A stretch of DNA of 37,944 nucleotides from Streptomyces bambusae (GTDB taxonomy: Bacteria; Actinomycetota; Actinomycetes; Streptomycetales; Streptomycetaceae): NCBI RefSeq assembly GCF_020532645.1, contig NZ_JAJAUZ010000069.1, forward strand, positions 1 through 37,944. Direction: 5' to 3'. A model generated the notes under the pieces. That model saw only the letters and a program-made list of their open reading frames with translations, made no database searches and had not been told where the DNA came from. A program made the position numbers and the translations under genes. This document shows, piece after piece, positions 6,835 through 14,214 of the stretch; position 1 is the first letter of the stretch, and each line of letters begins with the position of its first letter.

Positions 6835-6877
6835 GAGTGGCACGGATGCCAGTGTTCGCAGGAAAAGTGCCATACTC
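6835..6877. promoter_or_regulatory. Divergent control region of the MBL and GlxA-type genes
   Basis: An imperfect inverted repeat, GAGTGGCAC (6835-6843) and GTGCCATACTC (6867-6877), lies between the divergent genes. A -10-like CATACT (6871-6876) sits 6 nt before the GTG start of the regulator at 6883. This would fit leaderless transcription and an operator for the neighbouring regulator. The evidence is weak. Confidence 0.35.
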
Positions 6878-6882
6878 CGCGC

Positions 6883-7854
6883 GTGCCTCCCTTCACGACC
6901 GTCGCCGCGTACGCCCCGCCCGGTGTCGGCCTGCTCGCCGTCGGGATCGTCGCGGAGGTGTTCGCCGCGCGCGGGGCGGACCTGCCCGCCTTCGACTTCG
7001 CGCTGTGCGCGGACCGGGCGGGGTCCGTCGTCGCCACCGACGTCGGCGTGCCGGTGACGGTCGCGCACGGGCTGGACCGGCTGGCCGCCGCCGACCTCGT
7101 GATCGCGCTGCCGGGCGCGGGGTTCCGCACGGCGCCCGGGCCCGAGGTGCTCGGCGCCCTGTCGGCGGCCCGGGCGCGCGGCGCCCTGGTGGCCGCGCAC
7201 TGCGTCGGGGCGTTCACGCTCGCCGCCGCGGGGCTGCTCGACGGGCGGCGGGCCACCACGCACTGGCGCTTCGCGGAACTGCTGGCCCGTACGTACCCGG
7301 GTGTCACCGTCGAGGCGGACGCCCTGTACCTCGACGAGGGGCCGGTCGTCACGGGAGCGGGCGCCGCGGCGGGCGCGGACCTGTGCCTGCACCTGATCCG
7401 GCGCGAGCACGGCGCCGCCGCGGCCAACGCAATCGCCCGGGACATGGTGCTGCCCTCGCACCGGGACGGCGGCCAGGCCCAGTACCTGGCGGCACCGGTG
7501 CCGGAGGACGGCCGGGACGAACGGCTCGCCGAGGTCCTCGCCTGGGCCCGCGCACACCTCGACGAGCCGCTGCCGGTGGCCGAACTGGCGCGCCGGGCCG
7601 TGATGAGCAAACGGTCCTTCGCCCGCCGGTTCGCCGCCGCCACCGGCACCACCCCGCACGCCTGGCTGCGCGACCTCCGGCTGAGCAGCGCCGAGGAGCT
7701 GCTGGAGACGACGGACCTGCCGGTGGAGGAGGTCGCCCGGCGGGTCGGCTACGGCAGTGCGGCCGTGCTGCGCGAGCAGTTCGTCCGGCGCCGGGGCGTG
7801 CCGCCGCGCGCCTACCGTCGCTCGTTCACCCGGATGGCGGATCCCCGGGCCTGA
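6883..7854 (+). CDS. GlxA/FtrA-type transcriptional regulator (DJ-1/PfpI plus AraC HTH)
   Basis: This 323-aa regulator has an N-terminal DJ-1/PfpI-like domain, about residues 5-185, and a C-terminal AraC-type DNA-binding domain, about 210-318. The nucleophile-elbow Cys of the DJ-1 fold is present at C107 (AAHCVGAF). The HTH part shows LPVAELARRAVMSKRSFARRF and PVEEVARRVGYGSAAVLREQF. I chose the GTG at 6883 because it gives the usual length and follows a -10-like hexamer. The gene diverges from one MBL-fold gene and precedes another on its own strand. Control of one or both is likely but is inferred from position. The ligand is unknown. Confidence 0.9.
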   Translation: MPPFTTVAAYAPPGVGLLAVGIVAEVFAARGADLPAFDFALCADRAGSVVATDVGVPVTVAHGLDRLAAADLVIALPGAGFRTAPGPEVLGALSAARARGALVAAHCVGAFTLAAAGLLDGRRATTHWRFAELLARTYPGVTVEADALYLDEGPVVTGAGAAAGADLCLHLIRREHGAAAANAIARDMVLPSHRDGGQAQYLAAPVPEDGRDERLAEVLAWARAHLDEPLPVAELARRAVMSKRSFARRFAAATGTTPHAWLRDLRLSSAEELLETTDLPVEEVARRVGYGSAAVLREQFVRRRGVPPRAYRRSFTRMADPRA

Positions 7855-7966
7855 CCGGCGGCGGTCCCCCGGGTGCGCCGCTCGCCCCGCCCCGCGATGC
7901 GCCCCGCCGTGCCCGGCAGCACGATGGAAGGGTCTCTGCAAGTCCGCAGGAGCCAGGGGAGTGGCC

Positions 7967-8782
7967 ATGTCGCTCGTGAAGGCCGGACCGGATGTCACCG
8001 TGATCGCCGACCACCTGGAGGTGCCCGGCATCGGGTTCCTCCCCGTCAACGCCTTCGTCCTGCACGCGGCCGAGCCGGTGGTCGTGGACACCGGCCTGAG
8101 CCTGCCGGACCGGGACTTCCTGGCGCGGCTGGGCGAGGTGATGGACCCGGCCGACGTCCGGTGGATCTGGCTGACCCACCCGGACCGGGACCACACCGGC
8201 GGGCTGTTCGCGCTGCTGGCGGCGGCGCCGCGGGCGCGGGTGGTCACCACGTTCCTGGGCGCGGGCATCATGTCGACCGAGCGCCCGCTCCCGATGGACC
8301 GGGTCTGGTTCCTGAACCCGGGACAGTCCCTCGACGTGGGCGACCGGACCCTGCGCGGCTTCCGGCCGCCGCTCTTCGACAACCCGGCGACCGTCGGCTT
8401 CTACGACGACCGGTCGGACACCTGCTTCAGTTCGGACTGCTTCGGCGGCCCGATGCCCTCGGCGGAGCTCGCCGACGGCGGCGAGGCCGCGGACGTCGAC
8501 CCGGACCGGCTGCACGCCGCCCAGCTGCTGTGGGCGGCGGTCGACAGCCCGTGGGTGGCGGTGGCGGATCCGGAGAAGTACCTGGCGACGGTGCAGCCGC
8601 TGCGGGAGATGAACGCGGCGCGGGTCCTGTCGACGCACCTGCCGCCGGCCACCGGGCTCACCGGCCGGATGCTCGACACCCTGAGCACGGCGCCGGGCCT
8701 CGATCCGTTCATCGGGCCCGACCAGGTGGCCCTGGAGCAGATGCTGGCCGGCTTCGAGCCGGGCGTGCCGGAAGCGGCCTGA
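7967..8782 (+). CDS. MBL-fold metallo-hydrolase (ODP/flavodiiron-lactamase-like)
   Basis: This 271-aa metallo-beta-lactamase-fold protein has the motif THPDRDHTGG (H71, D73, D75, H76). An acidic residue replaces the second His, as in the HxExDH motif of the diiron lactamase domain of flavodiiron proteins. FYDDRSDTCFSSDCFGG and VLSTHLPP supply the later ligand candidates. No flavodoxin domain follows, so this is a stand-alone domain and redox or oxygen-sensing roles are only possible. The start is ATG 7967 with AGGGGA 6 nt upstream; an in-frame GTG at 7961 would leave no room for that site. It lies 112 bp after the GlxA-type regulator on the same strand. Confidence 0.85.
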   Translation: MSLVKAGPDVTVIADHLEVPGIGFLPVNAFVLHAAEPVVVDTGLSLPDRDFLARLGEVMDPADVRWIWLTHPDRDHTGGLFALLAAAPRARVVTTFLGAGIMSTERPLPMDRVWFLNPGQSLDVGDRTLRGFRPPLFDNPATVGFYDDRSDTCFSSDCFGGPMPSAELADGGEAADVDPDRLHAAQLLWAAVDSPWVAVADPEKYLATVQPLREMNAARVLSTHLPPATGLTGRMLDTLSTAPGLDPFIGPDQVALEQMLAGFEPGVPEAA

Positions 8783-8785
8783 ACC

Positions 8786-8832
8786 TGTCAACCGGAGGTT
8801 GACACTCCCCGACTGTCAACCTAGGGTTGCAC
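8786..8832 (+). promoter_or_regulatory. Two inverted-repeat operators of the Clp-N/HTH gene
   Basis: The first site is a perfect palindrome, TGTCAACC-GGA-GGTTGACA (8786-8804). The second, TGTCAACC-TAG-GGTTG (8814-8829), keeps the left arm and most of the right arm, with the last bases diverged. Their centres are 28 bp apart, a little under three helix turns. One covers the -35 and the other the -10 of the promoter described next, which is the layout expected for a repressor. Confidence 0.7.
8799..8827 (+). promoter_or_regulatory. Near-consensus leaderless promoter of the Clp-N/HTH gene
   Basis: TTGACA (8799-8804), a 17-nt spacer and TAGGGT (8822-8827) form a strong promoter. The -10 is 7 nt before the ATG at 8835 and no Shine-Dalgarno sequence fits, so the mRNA is probably leaderless. 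Confidence 0.8.
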
Positions 8833-8834
8833 CC

Positions 8835-9587
8835 ATGACGAACCCTTCGGTGGAACCCGTCCGCATGACCCATCCGGTCCGCCTCGACGACCTCATCGAG
8901 GCCATCAAGACCTCCCACACCAACGCCCTGGAGCAGCTCACCGGCGCCGTCGTCGCAGCCGAGCACCTCGGCGACGTCGCCGACCACCTCATCGGACACT
9001 TCGTCGACCAGGCCCGCCGCTCCGGCGCCTCCTGGACCGACATCGGCAAGAGCATGGGCGTCACCCGCCAGGCCGCCCAGAAGCGCTTCGTCCCCAAGGC
9101 CGACGGCGAGGGCGAGGCCGCCCAGGACTTCGCCCGCTTCACCCCCCGGGCCCGCAACGTCGTCGTCACCGCGCAGGCCGAGGCCCGGTCCGCAGGCAAC
9201 GCCGAGATCCGCCCGGAGCACCTGGTCCTCGGCCTGCTGTCCGAGCCCGAAGGACTCGCGGCGGTCGCACTGAAGGCCCAGTCCGTCAGCCCCGGGGCGG
9301 TGCGCGAGGCCGTCGCGGCGGTCCTGCCGCCGGCCGCCGGAGCGGTCCCCGACCTCATCCCCTTCGACGCGGCCGCCAAGAAGGCCCTGGAGCTCACCTT
9401 CCGGGAGGCGCTGCGCCTGGGCCACCCCTACGTGGGCACCGAGCACGTCCTGCTCGCCCTGCTGGAACTGGAGCACGGCGACGGCGTCCTCAGCCGCAGC
9501 GGCGCCACGAAGGACGCCACCGAGGCCAAGGTCACCGAGATCCTCGCCGCCATGGGCGCGGTCCCCGGGGCCGGCGCGGCCCCGTGA
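8835..9587 (+). CDS. Clp N-terminal-repeat protein with an HTH-like segment
   Basis: This 250-aa soluble protein has no AAA+ ATPase domain. Residues about 15-85 are helical and include an HTH-like stretch (SWTDIGKSMGVTRQAAQKRF). Two Clp_N repeats follow: about 95-160 (FTPRARNVVVTAQAEARS, IRPEHLVLGLL) and about 175-240 (FREALRLGHPYVGTEHVLLALL). Clp_N repeats bind substrates or adaptors in ClpA/ClpC. Together with an HTH, the protein could be a regulator that senses proteostasis, or a Clp decoy; both are inference. I chose the ATG at 8835 because it lies 7 nt after a strong -10. Its 3' end overlaps the convergent AI-2E gene by 56 bp. Confidence 0.85.
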   Translation: MTNPSVEPVRMTHPVRLDDLIEAIKTSHTNALEQLTGAVVAAEHLGDVADHLIGHFVDQARRSGASWTDIGKSMGVTRQAAQKRFVPKADGEGEAAQDFARFTPRARNVVVTAQAEARSAGNAEIRPEHLVLGLLSEPEGLAAVALKAQSVSPGAVREAVAAVLPPAAGAVPDLIPFDAAAKKALELTFREALRLGHPYVGTEHVLLALLELEHGDGVLSRSGATKDATEAKVTEILAAMGAVPGAGAAP

Positions 9588-10866
9588 CAGCGTCCGCCAC
9601 GTCGTAGCGGCGTACGTACGCACCCAGGAAGGCCTGCAGCGTGGCGACGGCCGGGATCGCGATGAGCGCCCCGACCGCGCCCAGCAGCGCGGTGCCGGCG
9701 ATGACCGAACCGAACGCCACCGCCGGGTGGATGTCGACCGCCTTCGAGGTCAGCTTCGGCTGGAGCACGTAGTTCTCGAACTGCTGGTACACCACCACGA
9801 AGCCGAGGACGTACACCGCGTACCAGGGATCCCCCTTGAAGGCGATCAGCATCGGCAGCGCGCCCGCGAGGTAGGTGCCGATGGTCGGGATGAACTGGGA
9901 GACCAGCCCGACCCACACCGCCAGCGCGGGCGCGTACGGCACGCCGAGCACCGCCAGCAGGACGTAGTGCGCCGCTCCGGAGATCAGCGCCATCAGGCTG
10001 CGGGAGTAGAGGTAGCCGCCGGTCTTGACCACGGCGATCTCCCAGGCCCGCAGCACCTCGGCCTGCTTCGCGGGCGGCAGTACGGAGCACAGGGCGCGCC
10101 GCAGCCGCGGCCCGTCCGCGGCGAAGTAGAAGGAGAACAGGCCGATCGTCAGCAGCTTGAAGAGTCCGCCGAGCACGGTGGCGGACACGTCGAGCACGCC
10201 GGACGCGCTGTTCTGCGCGTACTTCTGGAGCCAGTCCGAGTGCAGCAGGCTGTCCTGGACGGCCAGCCGCGACAGCTCGGTGCCGAAGGTGGTGTTGAGC
10301 CAGCTGATCACCGAGTCGAGGTAGCGGGGGAAGTCCGCCACCATTTCGACGATCTGCTCGGCGAGCATGGTGCCGAGCAGGAGCACGAAGCCCACGGCGC
10401 CGGCCAGCACCCCGATGAACACCAGGAAGGTGGCCAGGCCGCGGCGCATGCCCCAGCCCGCCATCCGGTCGACGGCCGGTTCCACGGCGAGCGCCAGGAA
10501 GAAGGCGATCAGGATGTTGACGAGCAGCCCGATCAGCTGGTGGAAGGCCCAGCTGCCGAGCTGGAAGCAGGCGTAGAGGGCGAGGGTGAGGACCACGGCC
10601 CGCGGCAGCCAGCGCGGCATCCGCGTCGCGGCCGTGATCCCGCCGTCCCCCGCACCGCCGCCGCCCGCGCCCGCGGGAGCCGTCTCCGGAGCGGCGGGGG
10701 CGGGGCCGGCCGGGGCCTCGCCCGTCCGGGCGCCGGGCACGGACACCGCCGCGCCCACCGGGTCCGGTGCGCGCGGTGCGTCCGCCGTGCCGGCGGCCCG
10801 GCCGTCCGTCGTCCCTGCGGGCGCCCCGGCGCCCCCGGCCTGCTCGGTCTCGTCTGTGGCTGCCAC
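9532..10866 (-). CDS. AI-2E family transporter
   Basis: This 444-aa inner-membrane protein belongs to the AI-2E/PerM family, which includes AI-2 exporters and ion antiporters, so the substrate is not defined. About 80 N-terminal residues are Ala/Pro/Gly-rich and disordered. Hydrophobic segments begin near residue 88 (AVVLTLALYACFQLGSWAF). The family signature is clear in SQFIPTIGTYLAGALPMLIA and QQFENYVLQPKL. The C-terminal tail is basic (Arg/Pro-rich) and its coding sequence overlaps the end of the Clp-N/HTH gene. The GTG start at 10866 has GGGAGA upstream. Confidence 0.9.
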   Translation of the reverse strand: MAATDETEQAGGAGAPAGTTDGRAAGTADAPRAPDPVGAAVSVPGARTGEAPAGPAPAAPETAPAGAGGGGAGDGGITAATRMPRWLPRAVVLTLALYACFQLGSWAFHQLIGLLVNILIAFFLALAVEPAVDRMAGWGMRRGLATFLVFIGVLAGAVGFVLLLGTMLAEQIVEMVADFPRYLDSVISWLNTTFGTELSRLAVQDSLLHSDWLQKYAQNSASGVLDVSATVLGGLFKLLTIGLFSFYFAADGPRLRRALCSVLPPAKQAEVLRAWEIAVVKTGGYLYSRSLMALISGAAHYVLLAVLGVPYAPALAVWVGLVSQFIPTIGTYLAGALPMLIAFKGDPWYAVYVLGFVVVYQQFENYVLQPKLTSKAVDIHPAVAFGSVIAGTALLGAVGALIAIPAVATLQAFLGAYVRRYDVADAVTGPRRPRGPRPWRRGSR

Positions 10867-10947
10867 CCGGCAAGTCTCCCGTACCCGCCGGGCTCCCGGC
10901 CGTCGGCCTCCCGCCGGGGGCCGAGCGCGCCTCGACCGGCCCGCGGC

Positions 10948-11142
10948 TCAGCGCTTGTCGGCGGGTACGTCCACGGCCGCGCACACTGCGCGCCACACGT
11001 CCTTGGCCTCCCAGCCCGCATCCAGCGCCTGGTGCACGGTCCGGCCGCCCAGTTCCGTCATCACGTGGTCGCGCGCGAACGAGTCGGCGTACCCCGCACC
11101 GAAGTGGTCGGACATCCGCTCCCAGAAAATCGTCAACCGCAT
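10948..11142 (-). CDS. DUF3046 protein
   Basis: This 64-aa actinobacterial protein of unknown function begins MRLTIFWERMSDHFG and contains FARDHVMTELGGRTV and ALDAGWEAKDVWRAVC, the hallmarks of DUF3046. In many actinobacteria this gene lies beside recA; here about 5 kb and six genes separate them. A GATACT hexamer 6 nt before the ATG suggests a leaderless transcript. The N-terminal Trp/His/Phe-rich segment is strongly conserved in the family, but no activity is known. Confidence 0.92.
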   Translation of the reverse strand: MRLTIFWERMSDHFGAGYADSFARDHVMTELGGRTVHQALDAGWEAKDVWRAVCAAVDVPADKR

Positions 11143-11148
11143 GCACCC

Positions 11149-11154
11149 AGTATC
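11149..11154 (-). promoter_or_regulatory. -10 element of the DUF3046 gene
   Basis: GATACT lies 6 nt upstream of the ATG at 11142, which fits leaderless transcription. I see no convincing -35. Confidence 0.45.
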
Positions 11155-11209
11155 CCGCCCCGGAGAGTGGCCCCGGCCCGTTCACCGGTGCCGGGCCCCC
11201 GCACCGCCC

Positions 11210-11215
11210 TACCGT
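11210..11215 (+). promoter_or_regulatory. -10 element of the prenyltransferase-repeat-like gene
   Basis: TACCGT lies 7 nt upstream of the ATG at 11223, again a leaderless layout. I see no convincing -35, and no Shine-Dalgarno sequence is present. Confidence 0.45.
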
Positions 11216-11222
11216 TCCGTCC

Positions 11223-12167
11223 ATGGCTGGAGACGAGGCATCCCCCCTGGCCCGCGCCGAGCAGTTCGTCTGGCTCACCGCGCGGGTGCTGGAGCAGCGC
11301 AGGTTCGCCTTCCACTTCCTGGGCGGCGGGCCCGACCCGGTCGACGCCGCCCTGGGCCCGTACCTGAACGGGGACGGCGGCTACGGGCACGCCCTCGATC
11401 CGGACCTGCGCGGCCCGGCGAGCCAGCCCCTGCACACCGCGCACGCCCTGCGCGTCCTCGACAGCCTGGGCCGGTGCGCCGGCCAGCGCATCGAGCGGCT
11501 GTGCCGGCACCTGACGCAGGTGTCCACGCCGGAGGGCGCTCTGCCGCTGCGCTGCCCCACCGCGCGCCCGTTCCCCGCGGCGCCGTGGCACCCGGACCTC
11601 GACGACCCGTCGAGCGCGCTGCTCACCACCGGGCCGGTGGTCGGTCTGCTGCACCGCAACCGGATCTGGCACGCCTGGCTGTTCCGCGCCACCGAGTGGT
11701 GCTGGGAGCGGGTGGAGACCCTGCACCACGCCCACCCGTACGAGATCCAGGCCGCGGTGTCCTTCCTGGAGGGGGTCCCGGACCGGTCCCGGGCCGCGGC
11801 CGCCGCCGACCGGCTGGGCCGGCTGGTGCGCGAGCAGGAGCTGGTGGTGCTCGATCCCCAGCGGCGGGCGGAGCACCCCGTTCCGGCAGGTGGCGGGCCC
11901 GGCGAGCAGCTGTTCCCGCACGATCTGGCGCGGCGGCCGGAGTCCCCGGCCCGCAGCTGGTTCACCGACGAGGAGATGGCCCGCTCGCTGGACTTCCTCG
12001 CCGCCGAGCAGCAGGAGGACGGCGGCTGGCCGGTCCGGCGCCGCGCCTGGGCTCCGGGCAGCTCGCTGGAACGCCGCCCGATCGCCACCATCGAGGCCCT
12101 GCTGACCCTCCGCGCCCATGGCCGCTCCGACCTGCTCAGCCGCCCAGCGCCCGTACCCCCGCGGTGA
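11223..12167 (+). CDS. Prenyltransferase/squalene-oxidase-repeat-like protein
   Basis: This 314-aa protein resembles alpha/alpha-barrel proteins with terpene-cyclase or prenyltransferase-type repeats. YLNGDGGYGHALDPDLRG near residue 40 and FLAAEQQEDGGWPVRRRAW near residue 260 are QW-like repeat motifs. There is no DxDD cyclase motif, so an enzymatic role is unproven. The ATG at 11223 was chosen because it follows a -10-like hexamer by 7 nt; the longer open frame upstream is out of keeping with the family. It diverges from the DUF3046 gene and its 3' end overlaps azlD by 32 bp. Confidence 0.75.
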   Translation: MAGDEASPLARAEQFVWLTARVLEQRRFAFHFLGGGPDPVDAALGPYLNGDGGYGHALDPDLRGPASQPLHTAHALRVLDSLGRCAGQRIERLCRHLTQVSTPEGALPLRCPTARPFPAAPWHPDLDDPSSALLTTGPVVGLLHRNRIWHAWLFRATEWCWERVETLHHAHPYEIQAAVSFLEGVPDRSRAAAAADRLGRLVREQELVVLDPQRRAEHPVPAGGGPGEQLFPHDLARRPESPARSWFTDEEMARSLDFLAAEQQEDGGWPVRRRAWAPGSSLERRPIATIEALLTLRAHGRSDLLSRPAPVPPR

Positions 12168-12444
12168 CCGCCACCGCGGCCGCGACGACGACCAGGAACG
12201 GGGCGCGCAGCAGCAGGGCAGCCCCGGCGGCCGCGAGACCGGCGGCGCGGGCGTCAAGAACGAGGGCGCTGCCGGAGCTGAAAGTCTGCTGGGCGGTGAG
12301 GGCCGCGAGCAGCGCCACCGGAAGCAGCGCGGACAGCCGGCGGACCAGCGGCCGCTCCAGCGCGCCGGCCGGGACCAGCAGGCCGGCCAGTTTGACGAGG
12401 TAGCAGCCGGCCGCCGTGACGGCGATGGCGATCCAGACGTTCAT
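12136..12444 (-). CDS. azlD: AzlD family branched-chain amino acid exporter subunit
   Basis: This 102-aa membrane protein has about four hydrophobic segments, the AzlD pattern. AzlD pairs with AzlC to export branched-chain amino acids or their analogues. The ATG at 12444 overlaps the azlC stop (ATGA), so translation is coupled. The 3' end overlaps the convergent prenyltransferase-repeat-like gene by 32 bp. The start motif MNVWIAIAVTAAGCYLVKLAG is typical. Confidence 0.88.
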   Translation of the reverse strand: MNVWIAIAVTAAGCYLVKLAGLLVPAGALERPLVRRLSALLPVALLAALTAQQTFSSGSALVLDARAAGLAAAGAALLLRAPFLVVVAAAVAVTAGVRALGG

Positions 12445-13241
12445 CGGGTCCTTCCTTCGTCCGTGGCGCTGCGGGCCCGCTCGCCGCGCCCCTTCACGTA
12501 GAGGACGGCGGGCGCGGCGAGCGCGGCGACCAGGACCGGCACCCCGGCCGGCAGGACCGGCAGGAAGCCCAGGCCGAGGACGAGGGCCAGCACGGCCACC
12601 GCCCGCTCGGTCGCGGTCTTGAGCATCGGGGCGAGCAGCGCGAGGAAGACGGCGGGTCCGGCCGCGTCCAGCCCCCAGGCGGCGGTGTCGCCGATGGCCT
12701 CCGCGCCCAGGGCGCCGAGCAGGGTGGTCGCGTTCCACAGCACGTAGAGGCTGAGGCCGGTGACGGTGAAGCCGAGGCGGGCCGACGACCGGTCGCGCTG
12801 GGCGAGGGAGACCGCGGTCGTCTCGTCGATCACCCAGTGCGCGGCGAACGGCTTCACCGCCTTCGGCAGCGCGAGCAGCTGCGACAGGCGCAGTCCGTAG
12901 AAGGCGTTGCGGGTGCCGAGGAAGAAGGCCCCGGCGGCGGCCGTGAACGGGTTGCCGCCCGCCGCCAGCGCGCCGACCAGCGCGAACTGCGAGGCGCCGG
13001 TGAAGACGAGCAGGCTCAGTACGCAGGCCTGCGCCACGCTGAGACCGGATCCCGCGGCGGTCACGCCGAACGCGAAGCCGGAGAGCCCGACCGCGATGCC
13101 GACGCCGAGCGCGTCCCTGATGACCGCCCCGCGGGCCGCGTGTCCGGGGCCCGCGGCCGGTTCCGGCCGCTGCCCGGCCCCTGGCCCTGTCTGCCGGCCG
13201 GCCACCCGGCCCGCCACGTCGTCTGCCACTTGATCTGCCAC
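12441..13241 (-). CDS. azlC: AzlC family branched-chain amino acid permease
   Basis: This 266-aa inner-membrane protein is the large subunit of the AzlCD exporter. About 40 N-terminal residues are Gly/Pro/Ala-rich and cytoplasmic. The membrane domain then shows GIAVGLSGFAFGVTA, VFTGASQFALVGALAAGG, GTRNAFYGLRLSQLL and AHWVIDETTAVS, all AzlC hallmarks. The start is GTG 13241. azlD follows with a 4-bp overlap. An AraC-type regulator diverges 65 bp away and is the likely controller. Confidence 0.92.
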   Translation of the reverse strand: MADQVADDVAGRVAGRQTGPGAGQRPEPAAGPGHAARGAVIRDALGVGIAVGLSGFAFGVTAAGSGLSVAQACVLSLLVFTGASQFALVGALAAGGNPFTAAAGAFFLGTRNAFYGLRLSQLLALPKAVKPFAAHWVIDETTAVSLAQRDRSSARLGFTVTGLSLYVLWNATTLLGALGAEAIGDTAAWGLDAAGPAVFLALLAPMLKTATERAVAVLALVLGLGFLPVLPAGVPVLVAALAAPAVLYVKGRGERARSATDEGRTR

Positions 13242-13306
13242 GCCCCGACGCTATGCGCGCGGTCCGCCGGTCGTCTTGTACGTTCTTGCACCCGCAGAAT
13301 GGGGTC

Positions 13307-14158
13307 ATGGGTACGGTCAGGCCGGGGCGGGACACCGGCGAGTGGGCGCGGCACTGGCAGCCCGCGCAGCTGCCCGGCCTGGACCTCCTGCGCGCCCACT
13401 ACGTACGCCACACCTTCCCGCGCCACGCCCACGACGGGTACGTGATCGCCGCGGTGACCGGCGGCATCGAGGAGGTCGGCCTGCCCGGCGGCACCGACCG
13501 GGCGGGTCCCGGCAGCGTGGTGCTGATCAACCCGGAGGTGCCGCACACCGCCCGGGCCGGCGCCCCCGAGGGCTGGGCGTACGCGACCCTGTACCCGGCC
13601 CGGGACATCGTCGCGGAGGTCGCCGGCGAGCTGTCCACGCTGCGCGGCACCCCCGGCTTCCGCGAGTCCACGGTGCCCGACGCGGAGGGCTGCCGGCTGA
13701 TCAGCGAGGTGCACCGGGCGGCCGAGGAGGGCAACGCGCTGGCCGCCGACAGCCTGCTGCGGATGGCGGTGGCCCGGATGCTGGGCCGGTACGGCGGCCC
13801 CCTGCCGGTCCGCACGGCCCCGGGGGCGGGTGCCGCCACCGCCGCCCGGGCCCGCGAAGTGCTGGCGGAGCGGCTGACCGACCCGCCGTCGCTGGACGAG
13901 CTGGCGGCGCAGCTGGGGACGAGCCCGTTCGCCCTGCTGCGGGCGTTCCGCGACGCGTACGGGATGCCCCCGCACACCTGGCTCACCGACGCCCGGGTCC
14001 GCGCCGCCCGCCGGCTGCTGGAGTCGGGCACGGCACCGGGTGAGGCGGCGGTCGCGGTCGGCTTCAGCGACCAGCCCCACCTCAACCGGCACTTCACCCG
14101 CATCGTGGGCGTCCCCCCGGGCGCCTACCGCCGCGAACGCCGGGGCCTGCCGGGCTGA
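13307..14158 (+). CDS. AraC family regulator (cupin plus HTH)
   Basis: This 283-aa regulator has an N-terminal cupin-like sensor domain with FPRHAHDGYVIAAVTGG and an AraC-type HTH at about 185-280 (PSLDELAAQLGTSPFALLRAF and GEAAVAVGFSDQPHLNRHF, ending PGAYRR). I chose the ATG at 13307; an in-frame start at 13253 adds 18 residues that fall in the divergent promoter. Divergence from azlC suggests it controls amino acid export in response to a small ligand, which is inference. lhr begins 56 bp downstream with its own promoter. Confidence 0.9.
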   Translation: MGTVRPGRDTGEWARHWQPAQLPGLDLLRAHYVRHTFPRHAHDGYVIAAVTGGIEEVGLPGGTDRAGPGSVVLINPEVPHTARAGAPEGWAYATLYPARDIVAEVAGELSTLRGTPGFRESTVPDAEGCRLISEVHRAAEEGNALAADSLLRMAVARMLGRYGGPLPVRTAPGAGAATAARAREVLAERLTDPPSLDELAAQLGTSPFALLRAFRDAYGMPPHTWLTDARVRAARRLLESGTAPGEAAVAVGFSDQPHLNRHFTRIVGVPPGAYRRERRGLPG

Positions 14159-14184
14159 CCCGCGCACCACCCGGCGCGCCCCCG

Positions 14185-14207
14185 CTGTCAGTGCAGGGGT
14201 GCACGAT
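14185..14207 (+). promoter_or_regulatory. PafBC-like promoter of lhr
   Basis: CTGTCAGTG (14185-14193), 8 nt and CACGAT (14202-14207) match TTGTCRGTG-N8-TANNNT with one mismatch in each half. The -10 is 7 nt before the ATG at 14215, so transcription would start at that codon. The same motif form drives recA in this window. Confidence 0.55.
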
Positions 14208-14214
14208 GGGACGC

